DNA from: Polynucleobacter sp. UK-Mo-2m-Kol15
Lineage (GTDB): Bacteria > Pseudomonadota > Gammaproteobacteria > Burkholderiales > Burkholderiaceae
Reading direction: 5' to 3'
Length of the DNA stretch: 64,000 bases
Assembly (NCBI RefSeq): GCF_018881505.1
Contig: NZ_JACVQC010000001.1
Location: 1,905,927-1,969,926 of the forward strand
Positions 40,539-49,784 of this stretch are shown here, one piece after another. Each line of letters starts with the position of its first letter. Within the stretch, counting starts at the first letter, position 1. The position numbers were made by a program, and so were the translations under genes. The notes below the pieces were generated by a model, which was given only the letters and a program-made list of their open reading frames with translations, was not told the DNA's origin and made no database searches.

Positions 40539-40551
40539 ATAATGAATTATG
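40538..40551. promoter_or_regulatory. Two facing -10-like boxes between divergent starts
   Basis: TATAAT at 40538-40543 (plus) ends 5 bases before the GT2 ATG at 40549; CATAAT on the minus strand (40551-40546) ends 7 bases before the msbA ATG at 40538. Only 10 bases separate the start codons and neither has a Shine-Dalgarno, so both mRNAs may be leaderless. -35 elements are weak. Confidence 0.4.
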
Positions 40552-41310
40552 CCCACCTTATCCGTCATACTCATTACTCGCAATGAAGAGGCCAATTTGG
40601 CCGACTGTTTGGCGTCCCTAGACGGGATTGCCGAGCAAATCGTGGTGGTTGATACCAATAGTACCGATCTCACCCTACAAATCGCTAAAAACCATGGTGC
40701 CGTGATTGTCCAGCCAGCAGATTGGCCTGGTTTTGGCCCCCAAAAGAACCGTGCCCTCGAATTAGCAACTGGAGAGTGGGTTCTCTCTCTGGATGCAGAC
40801 GAGCGCCTTACCCCAGCCCTTAGAAGTGAGATTCTGACTGCGATTAATCACCCAGCCCAAGTGGACTGTTTTGCAATTCCACGTCTTTCTTGGTATTGCG
40901 GTCGATTTATTCGTCATTCTGGCTGGAACCCAGATTATGTTGATAGATTATTTAAGCGGGGTAGCGCCCGCTTTTCAGATGATCTGGTTCATGAACGCTT
41001 AGTCCCCAATGGCCAGGTAGCCAAACTGGAAAACCCAATGCTGCACTTCAGTTTTATGAACTTCTCACAAGTTCTGCAAAAAATTGATCGCTATTCAACG
41101 GCCTCAGCAGAACAAGCTTTTGCTAAAGGCAGAAGAAGCAATCCTTTTAAAGCAATTCTGCACGGCTTATGGGCATTCATTAGAACTTATTTTATTAGAG
41201 CGGGATTTCTAGATGGCTACCAGGGCCTTGCATTAGCAATCTCCAATGCTGAAGGTAGCTACTATCGTTACATAAAAATTTGGCTCATTCAAAACCAAAC
41301 AGAAAAATGA
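40549..41310 (+). CDS. Glycosyltransferase family 2 (WaaE/KdtX-like)
   Basis: A 253-residue GT2 enzyme resembling LPS core glucosyltransferases. The GT-A fold shows LSVILITRNEEANLADCL, VVVDTNSTD, NRALELATGEWVLSLDADE (the DxD-type metal site) and DDLVHERL. A hydrophobic C-terminal segment suggests membrane association. The start codon is 10 bases from the divergent msbA start and lacks a Shine-Dalgarno. The stop overlaps the next GT2 gene. Confidence 0.87.
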   Translation: MPTLSVILITRNEEANLADCLASLDGIAEQIVVVDTNSTDLTLQIAKNHGAVIVQPADWPGFGPQKNRALELATGEWVLSLDADERLTPALRSEILTAINHPAQVDCFAIPRLSWYCGRFIRHSGWNPDYVDRLFKRGSARFSDDLVHERLVPNGQVAKLENPMLHFSFMNFSQVLQKIDRYSTASAEQAFAKGRRSNPFKAILHGLWAFIRTYFIRAGFLDGYQGLALAISNAEGSYYRYIKIWLIQNQTEK

Positions 41311-42089
41311 AGATCAGCGTTATTGTTGCAACCTACAACAGAATCGATGCACTCGATTTTGTTTTGCAGTCCCTAGAAACCCAAACCGACCCTGAATTTG
41401 AAGTATTAATTGCGGACGATGGATCTAAAGTAGATACCAAGAATTTTATTGATAACTTCATGCTGAAGTCTAAGCTGCAAATGAAGCATATCTGGCATGA
41501 AGATTTAGGGTTTCGTTTAGCCTTGATTCGCAATCTGGCAAGCGCTGAGGCCTCCGGCCAGTACTTTATATTTCTAGATGGAGACTGCATTGTGCAGCCC
41601 GACTTTGTTTCACAACACCGCAAGTTAGCAAAAAAAGGTTATTTCACTACTGGTAGTCGAGTGTTGCTCAATGAGGAATTAACCAAAAATATTCTTTCTT
41701 GGCCCCGCTGGGACTTCAATCAATTTACAAATCAGCTGTTAAGTTATCGACTCTCTGGTGGGATTAATAAATATTGGCCACTCAAAATTAAACTCAGAGC
41801 AGGCGTTTGGCGACACTATAAGAAGTTTGTCTGGCGCCGCATCAAAGGATGTAATTTAGCCTGCTGGAAAGAAGATGCCTTGGCCATTGGCGGCTTTGAC
41901 GAGAGCATGACTGGCTGGGGGCATGAAGATGCTGATTTTGTTTTCCGGCTACAAAATAGAGGTTTGATTCGTCAATCTGGGTCATGGTCTACAGAGGTAT
42001 TGCACCTCTACCATCGCATCAACGATCAATCTAATGCTGCAGAAAATGCGCGTCGCGTACGTGAAAAAATTCTAGCTAAAGCACAGTAG
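41307..42089 (+). CDS. Glycosyltransferase family 2
   Basis: A 260-residue GT2 enzyme of unknown acceptor. It opens MKISVIVATYNRIDALDFVL, with ADDGS, FIFLDGDCIV as the metal site and GWGHEDADFVFRLQNRG, a C-terminal galactosyltransferase-like block. The ATG overlaps the previous stop (ATGA). It belongs to the LPS core cluster by context. Confidence 0.85.
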   Translation: MKISVIVATYNRIDALDFVLQSLETQTDPEFEVLIADDGSKVDTKNFIDNFMLKSKLQMKHIWHEDLGFRLALIRNLASAEASGQYFIFLDGDCIVQPDFVSQHRKLAKKGYFTTGSRVLLNEELTKNILSWPRWDFNQFTNQLLSYRLSGGINKYWPLKIKLRAGVWRHYKKFVWRRIKGCNLACWKEDALAIGGFDESMTGWGHEDADFVFRLQNRGLIRQSGSWSTEVLHLYHRINDQSNAAENARRVREKILAKAQ

Positions 42090-42109
42090 GTTTGAGTTAC
42101 ATTAGCCCC

Positions 42110-43273
42110 ATGCCCGTATTCTCAGAACTAAAACCTAAGAAAATTTTATTTATTGCGACACGCCAAATTGGGGATGTCCTTGTGACTACGCCACTAATCT
42201 CACAAGCACGAGAGCTTTGGCCTAATGCTGAGTTTCACTTTTTAGGATATCGTGGCAAGCTCGAGATGCTCAAGGGCAATGCCGATATCACCCAGACGAT
42301 TGAAACTTCAGATCGACCCAAGCTCACAGAATATCTTTCCTTATTTTTTAGACTCTTTCAACGTTACGACTTAGCTGTAGTGACGCAACCGAGTGACCGC
42401 GCCTATTTTTATGGTCTAGTAGCAGCTCATCGACGAGTAGGAGTCTTAGGTGGTCACCCTCAAGGTATCACGGAACAAGATAAGGCAAAAAGAAATAAAA
42501 GTGATAAACAGAATGCCTGGAAAAAATCCATTTGCTTGCATACAGTTGCTGTAGATTATTTTGCGCAACATGTCATTACGGAAAAGCTTCGTCTGCTTGA
42601 GGTCTTTTATCGACAACCACAAGATCTATTTAGCAAGCCTATTTCTGTCAGTGCGCCTACTGGTGATCCGATTACCCCCAGTATTGCAACTCAAATTCAT
42701 TCGCCTTATGTGGTGGTGCATCCCGGACCCTTAACTGCTTACAAGCGTTGGCCGCTTACCTATTGGCAAACATTGCTAACGTGGATTACACAACAAGGTT
42801 GGCAAATTGTACTGAGTGCATCTTCTGCTAAGCAAGATCTTGAACTCAACAAAGATATTCTTTCATTGCTTGATGAAGATACGCGTAAGCAGATTGTGGA
42901 TACCGCTGGTTTACTTTCCATCCCGCAAGCGGGTACTCTGATTCGTGGAGCGCTTGCCTATGTTGGCGTGGATACCTCAATCACACACCTAGCAGCAGCA
43001 TGTAATACGCCCACTATTGCTTTGTTTGGTCCTACGCCACCCACTAACTTTGGACCATGGCCTAATGGATTTGTTGGCAAGCAGCCTTATCAATTAAGAG
43101 CGCGCTCGCAAACAGTTGGTAATGTCACCATTTTGCAAGGGCCTGGTGAATGCGTCCCCTGCCGCAAAGCAGGCTGCGAAGATCGCCCAAGTAGTCATAG
43201 TGAATGTTTGGATCAGCTAGATCCAAATCAAGTTATAGAAGCGCTGCAAAGTGCCATAAATAAAACAGCCTAA
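42110..43273 (+). CDS. Glycosyltransferase family 9 (heptosyltransferase-like)
   Basis: A 387-residue GT9 enzyme, probably an ADP-heptose:LPS heptosyltransferase acting on the inner core. Seen: KILFIATRQIGDVLVTTPLI at the N-terminus, VVHPGPLTAYKRWP (HPG motif) and GVDTSITHLAAACNTPTIAL with FGPTPPTNFGPW (nucleotide-sugar site). A cysteine-rich ECVPCRKAGCED lies near the C-terminus. ATG at 42110 is chosen; a TTG at 42092 would add six residues. Confidence 0.87.
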   Translation: MPVFSELKPKKILFIATRQIGDVLVTTPLISQARELWPNAEFHFLGYRGKLEMLKGNADITQTIETSDRPKLTEYLSLFFRLFQRYDLAVVTQPSDRAYFYGLVAAHRRVGVLGGHPQGITEQDKAKRNKSDKQNAWKKSICLHTVAVDYFAQHVITEKLRLLEVFYRQPQDLFSKPISVSAPTGDPITPSIATQIHSPYVVVHPGPLTAYKRWPLTYWQTLLTWITQQGWQIVLSASSAKQDLELNKDILSLLDEDTRKQIVDTAGLLSIPQAGTLIRGALAYVGVDTSITHLAAACNTPTIALFGPTPPTNFGPWPNGFVGKQPYQLRARSQTVGNVTILQGPGECVPCRKAGCEDRPSSHSECLDQLDPNQVIEALQSAINKTA

Positions 43274-43293
43274 CTGGCTTTGTCTAAAGCAAT

Positions 43294-46200
43294 TTAGTGG
43301 TACTGAACCTGAACAGCATGGGATTGCTTGGCTGCTAAAATTTGATACAAGCTATGTAAGCAAGCATCGTCCGGATAGATGCGCAAATCTTCCGGGAACT
43401 GCATTAGACAAGCGCCACCACTTGTAGTGACAGCAGCCGTTAGCATCAATCCTTTCAAGCCCTCGCTACTACTTGACCCAGTTGCAGCCGCAGGCCCCAG
43501 CTTAGGGTCTCGGACGCGATTACTCATGAGATAGGGGTTAATTTGACTCCGTAAGGACTTAATATCAATCGCAGAATCAATAGATAGGTGTACGTTACGC
43601 GCAAAACGCATTCGAGCGCCAGTGATATCCATCACTGCCTCAGAGACTATTCGCATCCCACCAGAAAACTTATCAGGAGTGACATTAACCTTAGCCACTA
43701 GCAACTCATCTTCCTTAAGCCAAGAACGATTAGGTTCATAAACTTCGCTATATAGCGTCACCTCAATTGCAGCGGTGCCATCATCAATCGTGGCAATCAT
43801 CATGCGGCCACGCTGTCCTGTCAACATTCGGGCAGAAGTAATAATGCCAGCGATTAATTGGTCCTTACCCTCTGTCACCTTAGCTAAGGGCTGGCGTATG
43901 AAATGTGCAGTCTCGTCACGATAGGCATCAAACATATGACCCGTGAGACAGAGGCCTAAAGCACTTTTCTCATCCTGTAAACGTTTCTTTTCAGACCACG
44001 GCAGTTCGCGCACCAACTCCGGTAAGTGACGATCATCTTCTCCTGCCACCTCAAACAAGCTCACTTGATTAATTGAAGCCTCAGCCTGTTCTGCTGCCTC
44101 AATTGCGCGCGCAAGAGAAGCCAATAAAGTAGATCGAATATCGTAAAGATTTCCATCACTTGGAATGGCGTCTTTATACAAACTGTCAAAGGCACCGGCA
44201 CGCATTAATGCTTCAATTGCCCGACGGTTCACCTGTCTACGATCCACGCGTGCGCAGAAATCAAATAAATCCTTAAACGGTCCACCAACTTCACGCGCCT
44301 TCACAATAACTTCGATTGCTGCTTCACCAGTGCCCCTTACAGCACCTAAACCATAACGTATATGGCTGATTGGGGAATCAGGGGCAGCATCTGGCGCACG
44401 TAATGGCGTGAATACATAAACACCAGTATTAATGTCGGGCGAGAACACACGAATCTGATTGGCTAAGCAATCGTCGTACAGAATTTTGACCTTATCGGTG
44501 TCATCCATTGCAAGCGATAAGTTGGCCGCCATAAATTCAGCTGGATAGTATGCTTTCAGCCATGCAGTTTGGTATGCCAAGAGCGCATAGGCAGCTGCGT
44601 GCGATTTATTAAATCCATAGCCCGCAAAACGTTCCATCAAGTCATAGATCTCATTGGCTTTGCCCTCTGAAATCCCGCCTGCTTTTGCACCATCACTAAA
44701 AATCTTTCGATGCTGCGCCATCTCTTCTGGCTTTTTCTTACCCATTGCACGACGCAACATATCCGCGCCACCAAGAGAGTAGCCGCCGATCATCTGGGCC
44801 ATTTGCATTACCTGCTCTTGGTAGACCATGATGCCGTAAGTTTCTTGCAGAACAGGCTCAATACGGGGATCTGGATACTCTACTTTTTGACGTCCATGCT
44901 TACGCTCAATAAAGTCTGGAATCAAATCCATTGGGCCTGGACGATAAAGCGCGACGAGCGCAATAATATCTTCGAAACGGTCAGGTTTAGCTTCACGAAG
45001 CATGCCTTGCATGCCTCGACTTTCCAGCTGAAAGACCGCGACCGTATTGGCATTCTTTAAAACTTCAAAAGCTTTTTCATCATCGAGTGGAATTTCACCG
45101 ATATTCCAATCTTGACGGTCGGCATGTAGCGTCTTAATCCACTTCTCAGCAGCTGCCAAAATCGTAAGCGTCGTTAAACCCAAGAAGTCGAACTTCACTA
45201 GACCGATCGCCTCGACATCATCCTTATCAAACTGGCTAATGACTGAGCCGCTCTCCTGATCTTTAGAGTCTTTTGCTTCTTGTGTGTAGAGCGGACAGAA
45301 ATCCGTTAAGCGCCCGGGTGCAATTAACACGCCACCTGCATGCATGCCAACGTTGCGAGTCATTCCCTCTAGCTGTTGCGCAAGAGACAGTAGTTGACGT
45401 ACCTCATCTTCATTCTTTTCGCGCTCGCCTAATTGCTTCTCTTCCTTCTTCGCCATTTCAATAGTCATGTACTGACCCGGCTTATTTGGAATCAGCTTAG
45501 CGATACCATCAACGAAGTTATAGCCTTGTTCAAGTACGCGACCCACGTCACGAATTGCTGCCCTTGCAGCCATCGTTCCAAAGGTAGCAATTTGGCTAAC
45601 CGCATCTTTTCCGTACTTATCTTTTACGTACTGGATAACGCGATCGCGCCCATGCTGACAGAAGTCAATATCGAAATCGGGCATGGATACCCGCTCAGGA
45701 TTTAAGAAACGCTCAAAGAGCAAGTTGTATCGCAGAGGGTCCAGATCGGTAATGCCTAGTGAGTAAGCTACCAAGGAGCCTGCACCAGATCCACGACCAG
45801 GGCCAACTGGTACACCATTGTTTTTTGCCCAGTTGATGAAGTCCGCAACAATGAGAAAGTAACCCGGGAAACCCATCTGAGCAATCGTCTTTACCTCAAA
45901 GACCAAGCGCTCATGATAACGAGCACCTTCTTTAGCGCGCTCTGATGGATCAGGGAAATTGCGCTCCATATGGCGCTTTAGACCAATCTCTGATTGCTGT
46001 AACAAATAATCATCGAGCGTAATGCCTGGCGGCGTTGGGAAATCTGGTAAACGAGGTTGACCCAGTGTCAAGGACAGGTTACAACGCTTGGCAATCTCTA
46101 CTGAGTTTGCAAGCGCCACTGGTAAATCTGCAAAGCGCTTTTCCATCTCCTCCTGAGATAGGAAATATTGCTCTTCATTGAATTTTTTGATCCGACGAGG

Positions 46201-46920
46201 ATTGCCTAGGAGCTCGCCCTCCGCAATACACACCCGCGCTTCATGGGCCGTGAAATCACTACATTGCATAAACTGCACTGGATGCGTAGCAACAATCGGC
46301 AAATCCAATTCATTGGCAAGATGACAGGCAAGCTGCAACTGCTGCTCATCCTGAGGATGGCCGCCGCGCTGCACCTCAAGATAAAAAGAATTGGGGAATA
46401 ACTTTGCCCATTGCTGAGCGGCAATTTTGGCCTGATCTTCTTGGCCAGCTAAAAGTGCGGAACCAACATCACCCCAGCGTCCGCCAGATAGCGCAATTAA
46501 TCCATGAGCCAGCGTTCTTTTTGCTGCTTTATCTTCAGCCTTAGAAGCGGGCTCACTAAACCATTTGAGATCTACCTCAGCCCTACCTCGGGATTGATTC
46601 TCTAGTGAGGCTTTACTCAATAACTGGCATAGGTTGAGATAGCCAGAGTGGTTTTGAACCAAGAGTAACAAACGATAGGGTTGATCGGGATCCTGTGGGT
46701 TACTCACCCAAATGTCTGCACCTGCAATCGGTTTAATTCCGCCAGAACGTGCGGCGCTGTAAAAACGGACCAAGCCAAATAAATTACTTAAATCAGTGAG
46801 CGCTAGGGCTCCCATGCCATCTTTCTCAGCTGCAGCTACCGCATCATCAATGCGAACGACACCATCCGTAATTGAAAACTCGGAATGGAGGCGAAGATGA
46901 ACAAAACGGGGTGAAGCCAT
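43294..46920 (-). CDS. dnaE: DNA polymerase III alpha subunit
   Basis: Replicative polymerase, 1208 residues. An N-terminal PHP domain (FVHLRLHSEFSITDGVV), the catalytic palm with PGRGSGAGSLVAYSLGITDLDP and PDFDIDFCQHGRDRVI (two catalytic Asp), fingers with GYGFNKSHAAAYALLAYQT, and a C-terminal OB-fold (LIAGIITSARMLTGQRGRMM). It is somewhat longer than the 1160-residue E. coli protein at the C-terminus. It faces gluQ divergently with 15 bases between starts. Confidence 0.98.
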   Translation of the reverse strand: MASPRFVHLRLHSEFSITDGVVRIDDAVAAAEKDGMGALALTDLSNLFGLVRFYSAARSGGIKPIAGADIWVSNPQDPDQPYRLLLLVQNHSGYLNLCQLLSKASLENQSRGRAEVDLKWFSEPASKAEDKAAKRTLAHGLIALSGGRWGDVGSALLAGQEDQAKIAAQQWAKLFPNSFYLEVQRGGHPQDEQQLQLACHLANELDLPIVATHPVQFMQCSDFTAHEARVCIAEGELLGNPRRIKKFNEEQYFLSQEEMEKRFADLPVALANSVEIAKRCNLSLTLGQPRLPDFPTPPGITLDDYLLQQSEIGLKRHMERNFPDPSERAKEGARYHERLVFEVKTIAQMGFPGYFLIVADFINWAKNNGVPVGPGRGSGAGSLVAYSLGITDLDPLRYNLLFERFLNPERVSMPDFDIDFCQHGRDRVIQYVKDKYGKDAVSQIATFGTMAARAAIRDVGRVLEQGYNFVDGIAKLIPNKPGQYMTIEMAKKEEKQLGEREKNEDEVRQLLSLAQQLEGMTRNVGMHAGGVLIAPGRLTDFCPLYTQEAKDSKDQESGSVISQFDKDDVEAIGLVKFDFLGLTTLTILAAAEKWIKTLHADRQDWNIGEIPLDDEKAFEVLKNANTVAVFQLESRGMQGMLREAKPDRFEDIIALVALYRPGPMDLIPDFIERKHGRQKVEYPDPRIEPVLQETYGIMVYQEQVMQMAQMIGGYSLGGADMLRRAMGKKKPEEMAQHRKIFSDGAKAGGISEGKANEIYDLMERFAGYGFNKSHAAAYALLAYQTAWLKAYYPAEFMAANLSLAMDDTDKVKILYDDCLANQIRVFSPDINTGVYVFTPLRAPDAAPDSPISHIRYGLGAVRGTGEAAIEVIVKAREVGGPFKDLFDFCARVDRRQVNRRAIEALMRAGAFDSLYKDAIPSDGNLYDIRSTLLASLARAIEAAEQAEASINQVSLFEVAGEDDRHLPELVRELPWSEKKRLQDEKSALGLCLTGHMFDAYRDETAHFIRQPLAKVTEGKDQLIAGIITSARMLTGQRGRMMIATIDDGTAAIEVTLYSEVYEPNRSWLKEDELLVAKVNVTPDKFSGGMRIVSEAVMDITGARMRFARNVHLSIDSAIDIKSLRSQINPYLMSNRVRDPKLGPAAATGSSSSEGLKGLMLTAAVTTSGGACLMQFPEDLRIYPDDACLHSLYQILAAKQSHAVQVQYH

Positions 46921-46926
46921 GAGATC

Positions 46927-46932
46927 ATTTTA
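46927..46932 (-). promoter_or_regulatory. -10-like box directly before dnaE
   Basis: TAAAAT on the minus strand, followed by GATCTC and then the dnaE ATG. The distance would place the transcript start at or next to the A of ATG, and no Shine-Dalgarno is seen, so dnaE may be read from a leaderless mRNA. A -35 box is not obvious. Confidence 0.35.
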
Positions 46933-46935
46933 GCT

Positions 46936-47889
46936 GTGCCGAACCTCCAAAACCCTTCATCCCCAGCAGACGGCTATCGCGGGCGATTTGCCCCCTCGCC
47001 TACCGGACCGCTTCATGCGGGATCGCTAGTTGCCGCCCTCGGGAGTTGGCTAGATGCCCGACAAAACCAAGGGAAATGGCTCCTGAGAATCGAGGATTTA
47101 GACACACCCCGCTGCATTCCTGGGGCAGATCAAGAAATCATGCGCCAATTGCAATCCTGCGGCCTTTTCTGGGACGAGGAGCCCACCTGGCAATCCAAGC
47201 GCCTAGAGCGCTATAAAGTGGCTCTAGAGCGTCTAAATGAGCTCCAAATCGTCTATTACTGTACTTGCACCCGTCAAAGTATTGTCAGCACCCTAGAGGC
47301 TCAGGGCGTGATCACACCCCGGAATCAAGAAATGGTCTACCCGGGAACCTGCCGCCCCCAAAAAATAGCCACACACCAGGATGAAAACAAGTTCTTAACC
47401 CAAGCAGCTTTACGACTCGCCCTACCAATCGATCTCACTATAGAGTTTGAAGATCTAGCCTTAGGCAAGCAAAGTCAAGATCTCAATCGAGACGTGGGTG
47501 ATTTTGTTCTGCGTCGCCGGGACAGCGTGTTTACCTATCAACTAGCCGTCGTGGTAGATGATGCCGAACAAAGAATCAATCACATTGTGCGCGGCGTAGA
47601 TTTACTCAGCAATACGGCACGGCAAATACATTTACAAAGTGTTTTGGAATACCCAACCCCAAACTACATACACTTACCTCTGGTACTTGATGAGTATGGC
47701 GAAAAACTGAGTAAGCAAACTTTGGCGAGTGCCATCAATACTGAGAATACGCAGGAGGCTTTAAAAGAATTACGTAAGGCCGCAAAACATTTAGGATTAA
47801 GGGATCTTCCAGATGGAAAAGCCACTTCGATTGCTGAGTGGCTTTTGGCGGCCACCCAGGCTTGGGATAGAAAAATTATTTCTTCTTAA
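46936..47889 (+). CDS. gluQ: Glutamyl-Q tRNA(Asp) synthetase
   Basis: A truncated GluRS paralogue of 317 residues that attaches glutamate to queuosine in tRNA-Asp. The HIGH-like motif is APSPTGPLHAGSLVAALGSW and the KMSKS-like loop is GEKLSKQT; the anticodon-binding domain is absent. A Cys set (YYCTCTRQ and a later YPGTCR) binds zinc. The start is GTG. Its 3' end overlaps that of the convergent helicase gene by 14 bases. The queG gene for the queuosine precursor lies 9 kb away. Confidence 0.93.
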   Translation: MPNLQNPSSPADGYRGRFAPSPTGPLHAGSLVAALGSWLDARQNQGKWLLRIEDLDTPRCIPGADQEIMRQLQSCGLFWDEEPTWQSKRLERYKVALERLNELQIVYYCTCTRQSIVSTLEAQGVITPRNQEMVYPGTCRPQKIATHQDENKFLTQAALRLALPIDLTIEFEDLALGKQSQDLNRDVGDFVLRRRDSVFTYQLAVVVDDAEQRINHIVRGVDLLSNTARQIHLQSVLEYPTPNYIHLPLVLDEYGEKLSKQTLASAINTENTQEALKELRKAAKHLGLRDLPDGKATSIAEWLLAATQAWDRKIISS

Positions 47890-49300
47890 AGCCACCTAGC
47901 AAAGCACCAACCGCGGGTCTTGCAGGAGTGATGCCAACTTTTTTCTCTTCCGTCTTTGTAGCGCTAGAGCTGGATTGTGGAGCAGCGCTAGGCTCGTAAG
48001 GCTTATAGAAAAATGGGTCTGACATTTTTGCTGGCGCATCTGATCTTGATGAGTTTCTACTAGACGCAGGACTATAGCTGGGATTACCTTCAGGCAAAGG
48101 TTGAATATCCAGCTTGCGCTTCATCAACTTTTCAATATCGTCGAGCAAGCGTTTTTCACTAGCATCAACCAATGCAATTGCATCACCTTTGCTACCAGCG
48201 CGACCCGTTCGACCAATGCGGTGAATAAAATCTTCCGCATTAAATGGCAACTCATGATTAATTACACAAGGCATTGAGGGAATATCCAAACCGCGGGCAG
48301 CTACATCAGTGGCAACCAAAGCTTCAATCACACCAGATTTAAAAGCATCTAGAGTAAGAGTACGTTCGCCCTGGCTCTTGTCACCATGGATCGCACCCGC
48401 TTTGATACCATCACGCTCTAAAGAGCGAGCGAGTCTTGCGCAACCTAAACGGCTATTAGTAAAGATGATGCACTGACGAGACAAACCTTGACGCGTGCGC
48501 GCTTCAAGCACTTGCACAATCGCGCGTTGCTTGTCAGCACTCGATACCATGTGTACTACTTGCTTGACAGTATCTGCGGCTGCATTTTGGCGCGCCACTT
48601 CAACAGTCACTGGTGTACGCAAATAACTTTGCGCTAATTTTTTAATCTCTGGTGAAAACGTGGCCGAGAATAAGAGTGTTTGGCGCTGCGCTGGAATCAA
48701 ATCAATGATCCGCTGCAAGTCTGGCAAGAAGCCCATATCAAGCATGCGATCTGCTTCGTCTAAAACCAGAATTTCTACTTGAGAGAGATTAGCCACTTTA
48801 GAGCCAATGTGATCAAGCAAGCGTCCTGGGGTAGCAATCAAGATCTCCACACCATTACGCAATGTAGCAACCTGCTCCTTCATATCTACACCACCATAGA
48901 CCACGGCAGCACGCAAATCGGTGTACTTGGAGTAGCTTGCCGCATTCTCAGCAACCTGAACAGCCAACTCACGGGTCGGCGTTAATACCAAGGCGCGAAT
49001 TGGATGACGAGCAGGTGAGGCACTGCTACTAGCATGACGCAGAATCTTTTGAATAATTGGCAATACAAAAGCAGCCGTTTTACCGGTGCCGGTTTGCGCT
49101 GCACCCATCAAATCGCTACCCGCCAAAACGTGCGGAATAGATTGCGCTTGAATCGGAGTTGGGGTGTTATAACCCTGCTCAGATACCGCTTTTTGAATCT
49201 TTGGATCTAAACCAAAGTCAGCAAAGGTAATTATTGCTGGGGTGGCGCTACTCTCTGTAGCGCCGGTAGGTGAATTTATTTCAGGAACAGTATTTGTCAA
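47876..49300 (-). CDS. rhlE: DEAD-box RNA helicase (RhlE type)
   Basis: ATP-dependent RNA helicase of 474 residues. Motifs: Q-motif TPIQAQSIPHVL, Walker A AQTGTGKTAAF, ALVLTPTRELAVQV, VLDEADRMLDMGF, FSATF, and HRIGRTGRAGSKGDAI. The C-terminal tail of about 80 residues is Ser/Pro rich and unconserved. The family works in ribosome assembly and RNA decay. Subgroup assignment (RhlE) is by overall look. Confidence 0.92.
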   Translation of the reverse strand: MTNTVPEINSPTGATESSATPAIITFADFGLDPKIQKAVSEQGYNTPTPIQAQSIPHVLAGSDLMGAAQTGTGKTAAFVLPIIQKILRHASSSASPARHPIRALVLTPTRELAVQVAENAASYSKYTDLRAAVVYGGVDMKEQVATLRNGVEILIATPGRLLDHIGSKVANLSQVEILVLDEADRMLDMGFLPDLQRIIDLIPAQRQTLLFSATFSPEIKKLAQSYLRTPVTVEVARQNAAADTVKQVVHMVSSADKQRAIVQVLEARTRQGLSRQCIIFTNSRLGCARLARSLERDGIKAGAIHGDKSQGERTLTLDAFKSGVIEALVATDVAARGLDIPSMPCVINHELPFNAEDFIHRIGRTGRAGSKGDAIALVDASEKRLLDDIEKLMKRKLDIQPLPEGNPSYSPASSRNSSRSDAPAKMSDPFFYKPYEPSAAPQSSSSATKTEEKKVGITPARPAVGALLGGFKKK

Positions 49301-49306
49301 GGTAAC

Positions 49307-49714
49307 TTACAGAATGGCTGCGATGCCGGCCTTAGCGGTCTCAGCATCCTCCGCCGATTTAACGCCGGAAACGCCGACTGCGCCGATGGTAAACCCATCT
49401 ACCACGATATTGACGCCACCTTCCAACATGCCCGATACGTGCGGGGCAGATAAAAATGCATGACGACCATTATTAATAATTTCTTCGTAAACACGAGTCT
49501 CGCGTTTACCCATGGAAGCAGTACGCGCCTTTTCTTGTGCAATGTATGAAGACAGTGGAGCGCAACCATCGCGACGAATTAAACCCATCATGTGACCGCC
49601 TTCATCACAAACAGCAATCGTCACTGCAAAATTATTTTTAGCAGCATGTTGATTAGCCGCATCCAATATCTTTTGAACATCCGCCTGGGTTAAATAGGGT
49701 TTAGTTGCCAACAT
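49307..49714 (-). CDS. GlcG/HbpS family protein (DUF336)
   Basis: A 135-residue protein of the GlcG/HbpS family, function unclear; members bind haem or cobalamin adducts, and GlcG genes travel with glycolate oxidase. It has LTQADVQKILDAANQHAAKNN, VAVCDEGGHMMGLIRRDG and the repeated glycine stretch GMLEGGVNIVVDGFTIGAVG. It is six bases upstream of the helicase on the same strand. The nearby 2-hydroxyacid dehydrogenase makes a glycolate connection plausible. Confidence 0.85.
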   Translation of the reverse strand: MLATKPYLTQADVQKILDAANQHAAKNNFAVTIAVCDEGGHMMGLIRRDGCAPLSSYIAQEKARTASMGKRETRVYEEIINNGRHAFLSAPHVSGMLEGGVNIVVDGFTIGAVGVSGVKSAEDAETAKAGIAAIL

Positions 49715-49784
49715 AATTAATCTCTCTATCTCTAATACTATTGATATATATGGTGAATTATAGGTTGAGTCTGCCGACCAAACC

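Noticed and set aside
38775..40673. A longer msbA with 45 extra N-terminal residues
   Set aside because: The extension runs antisense through the start of the divergent glycosyltransferase and matches nothing in the family; the ATG at 40538 gives the normal N-terminus.
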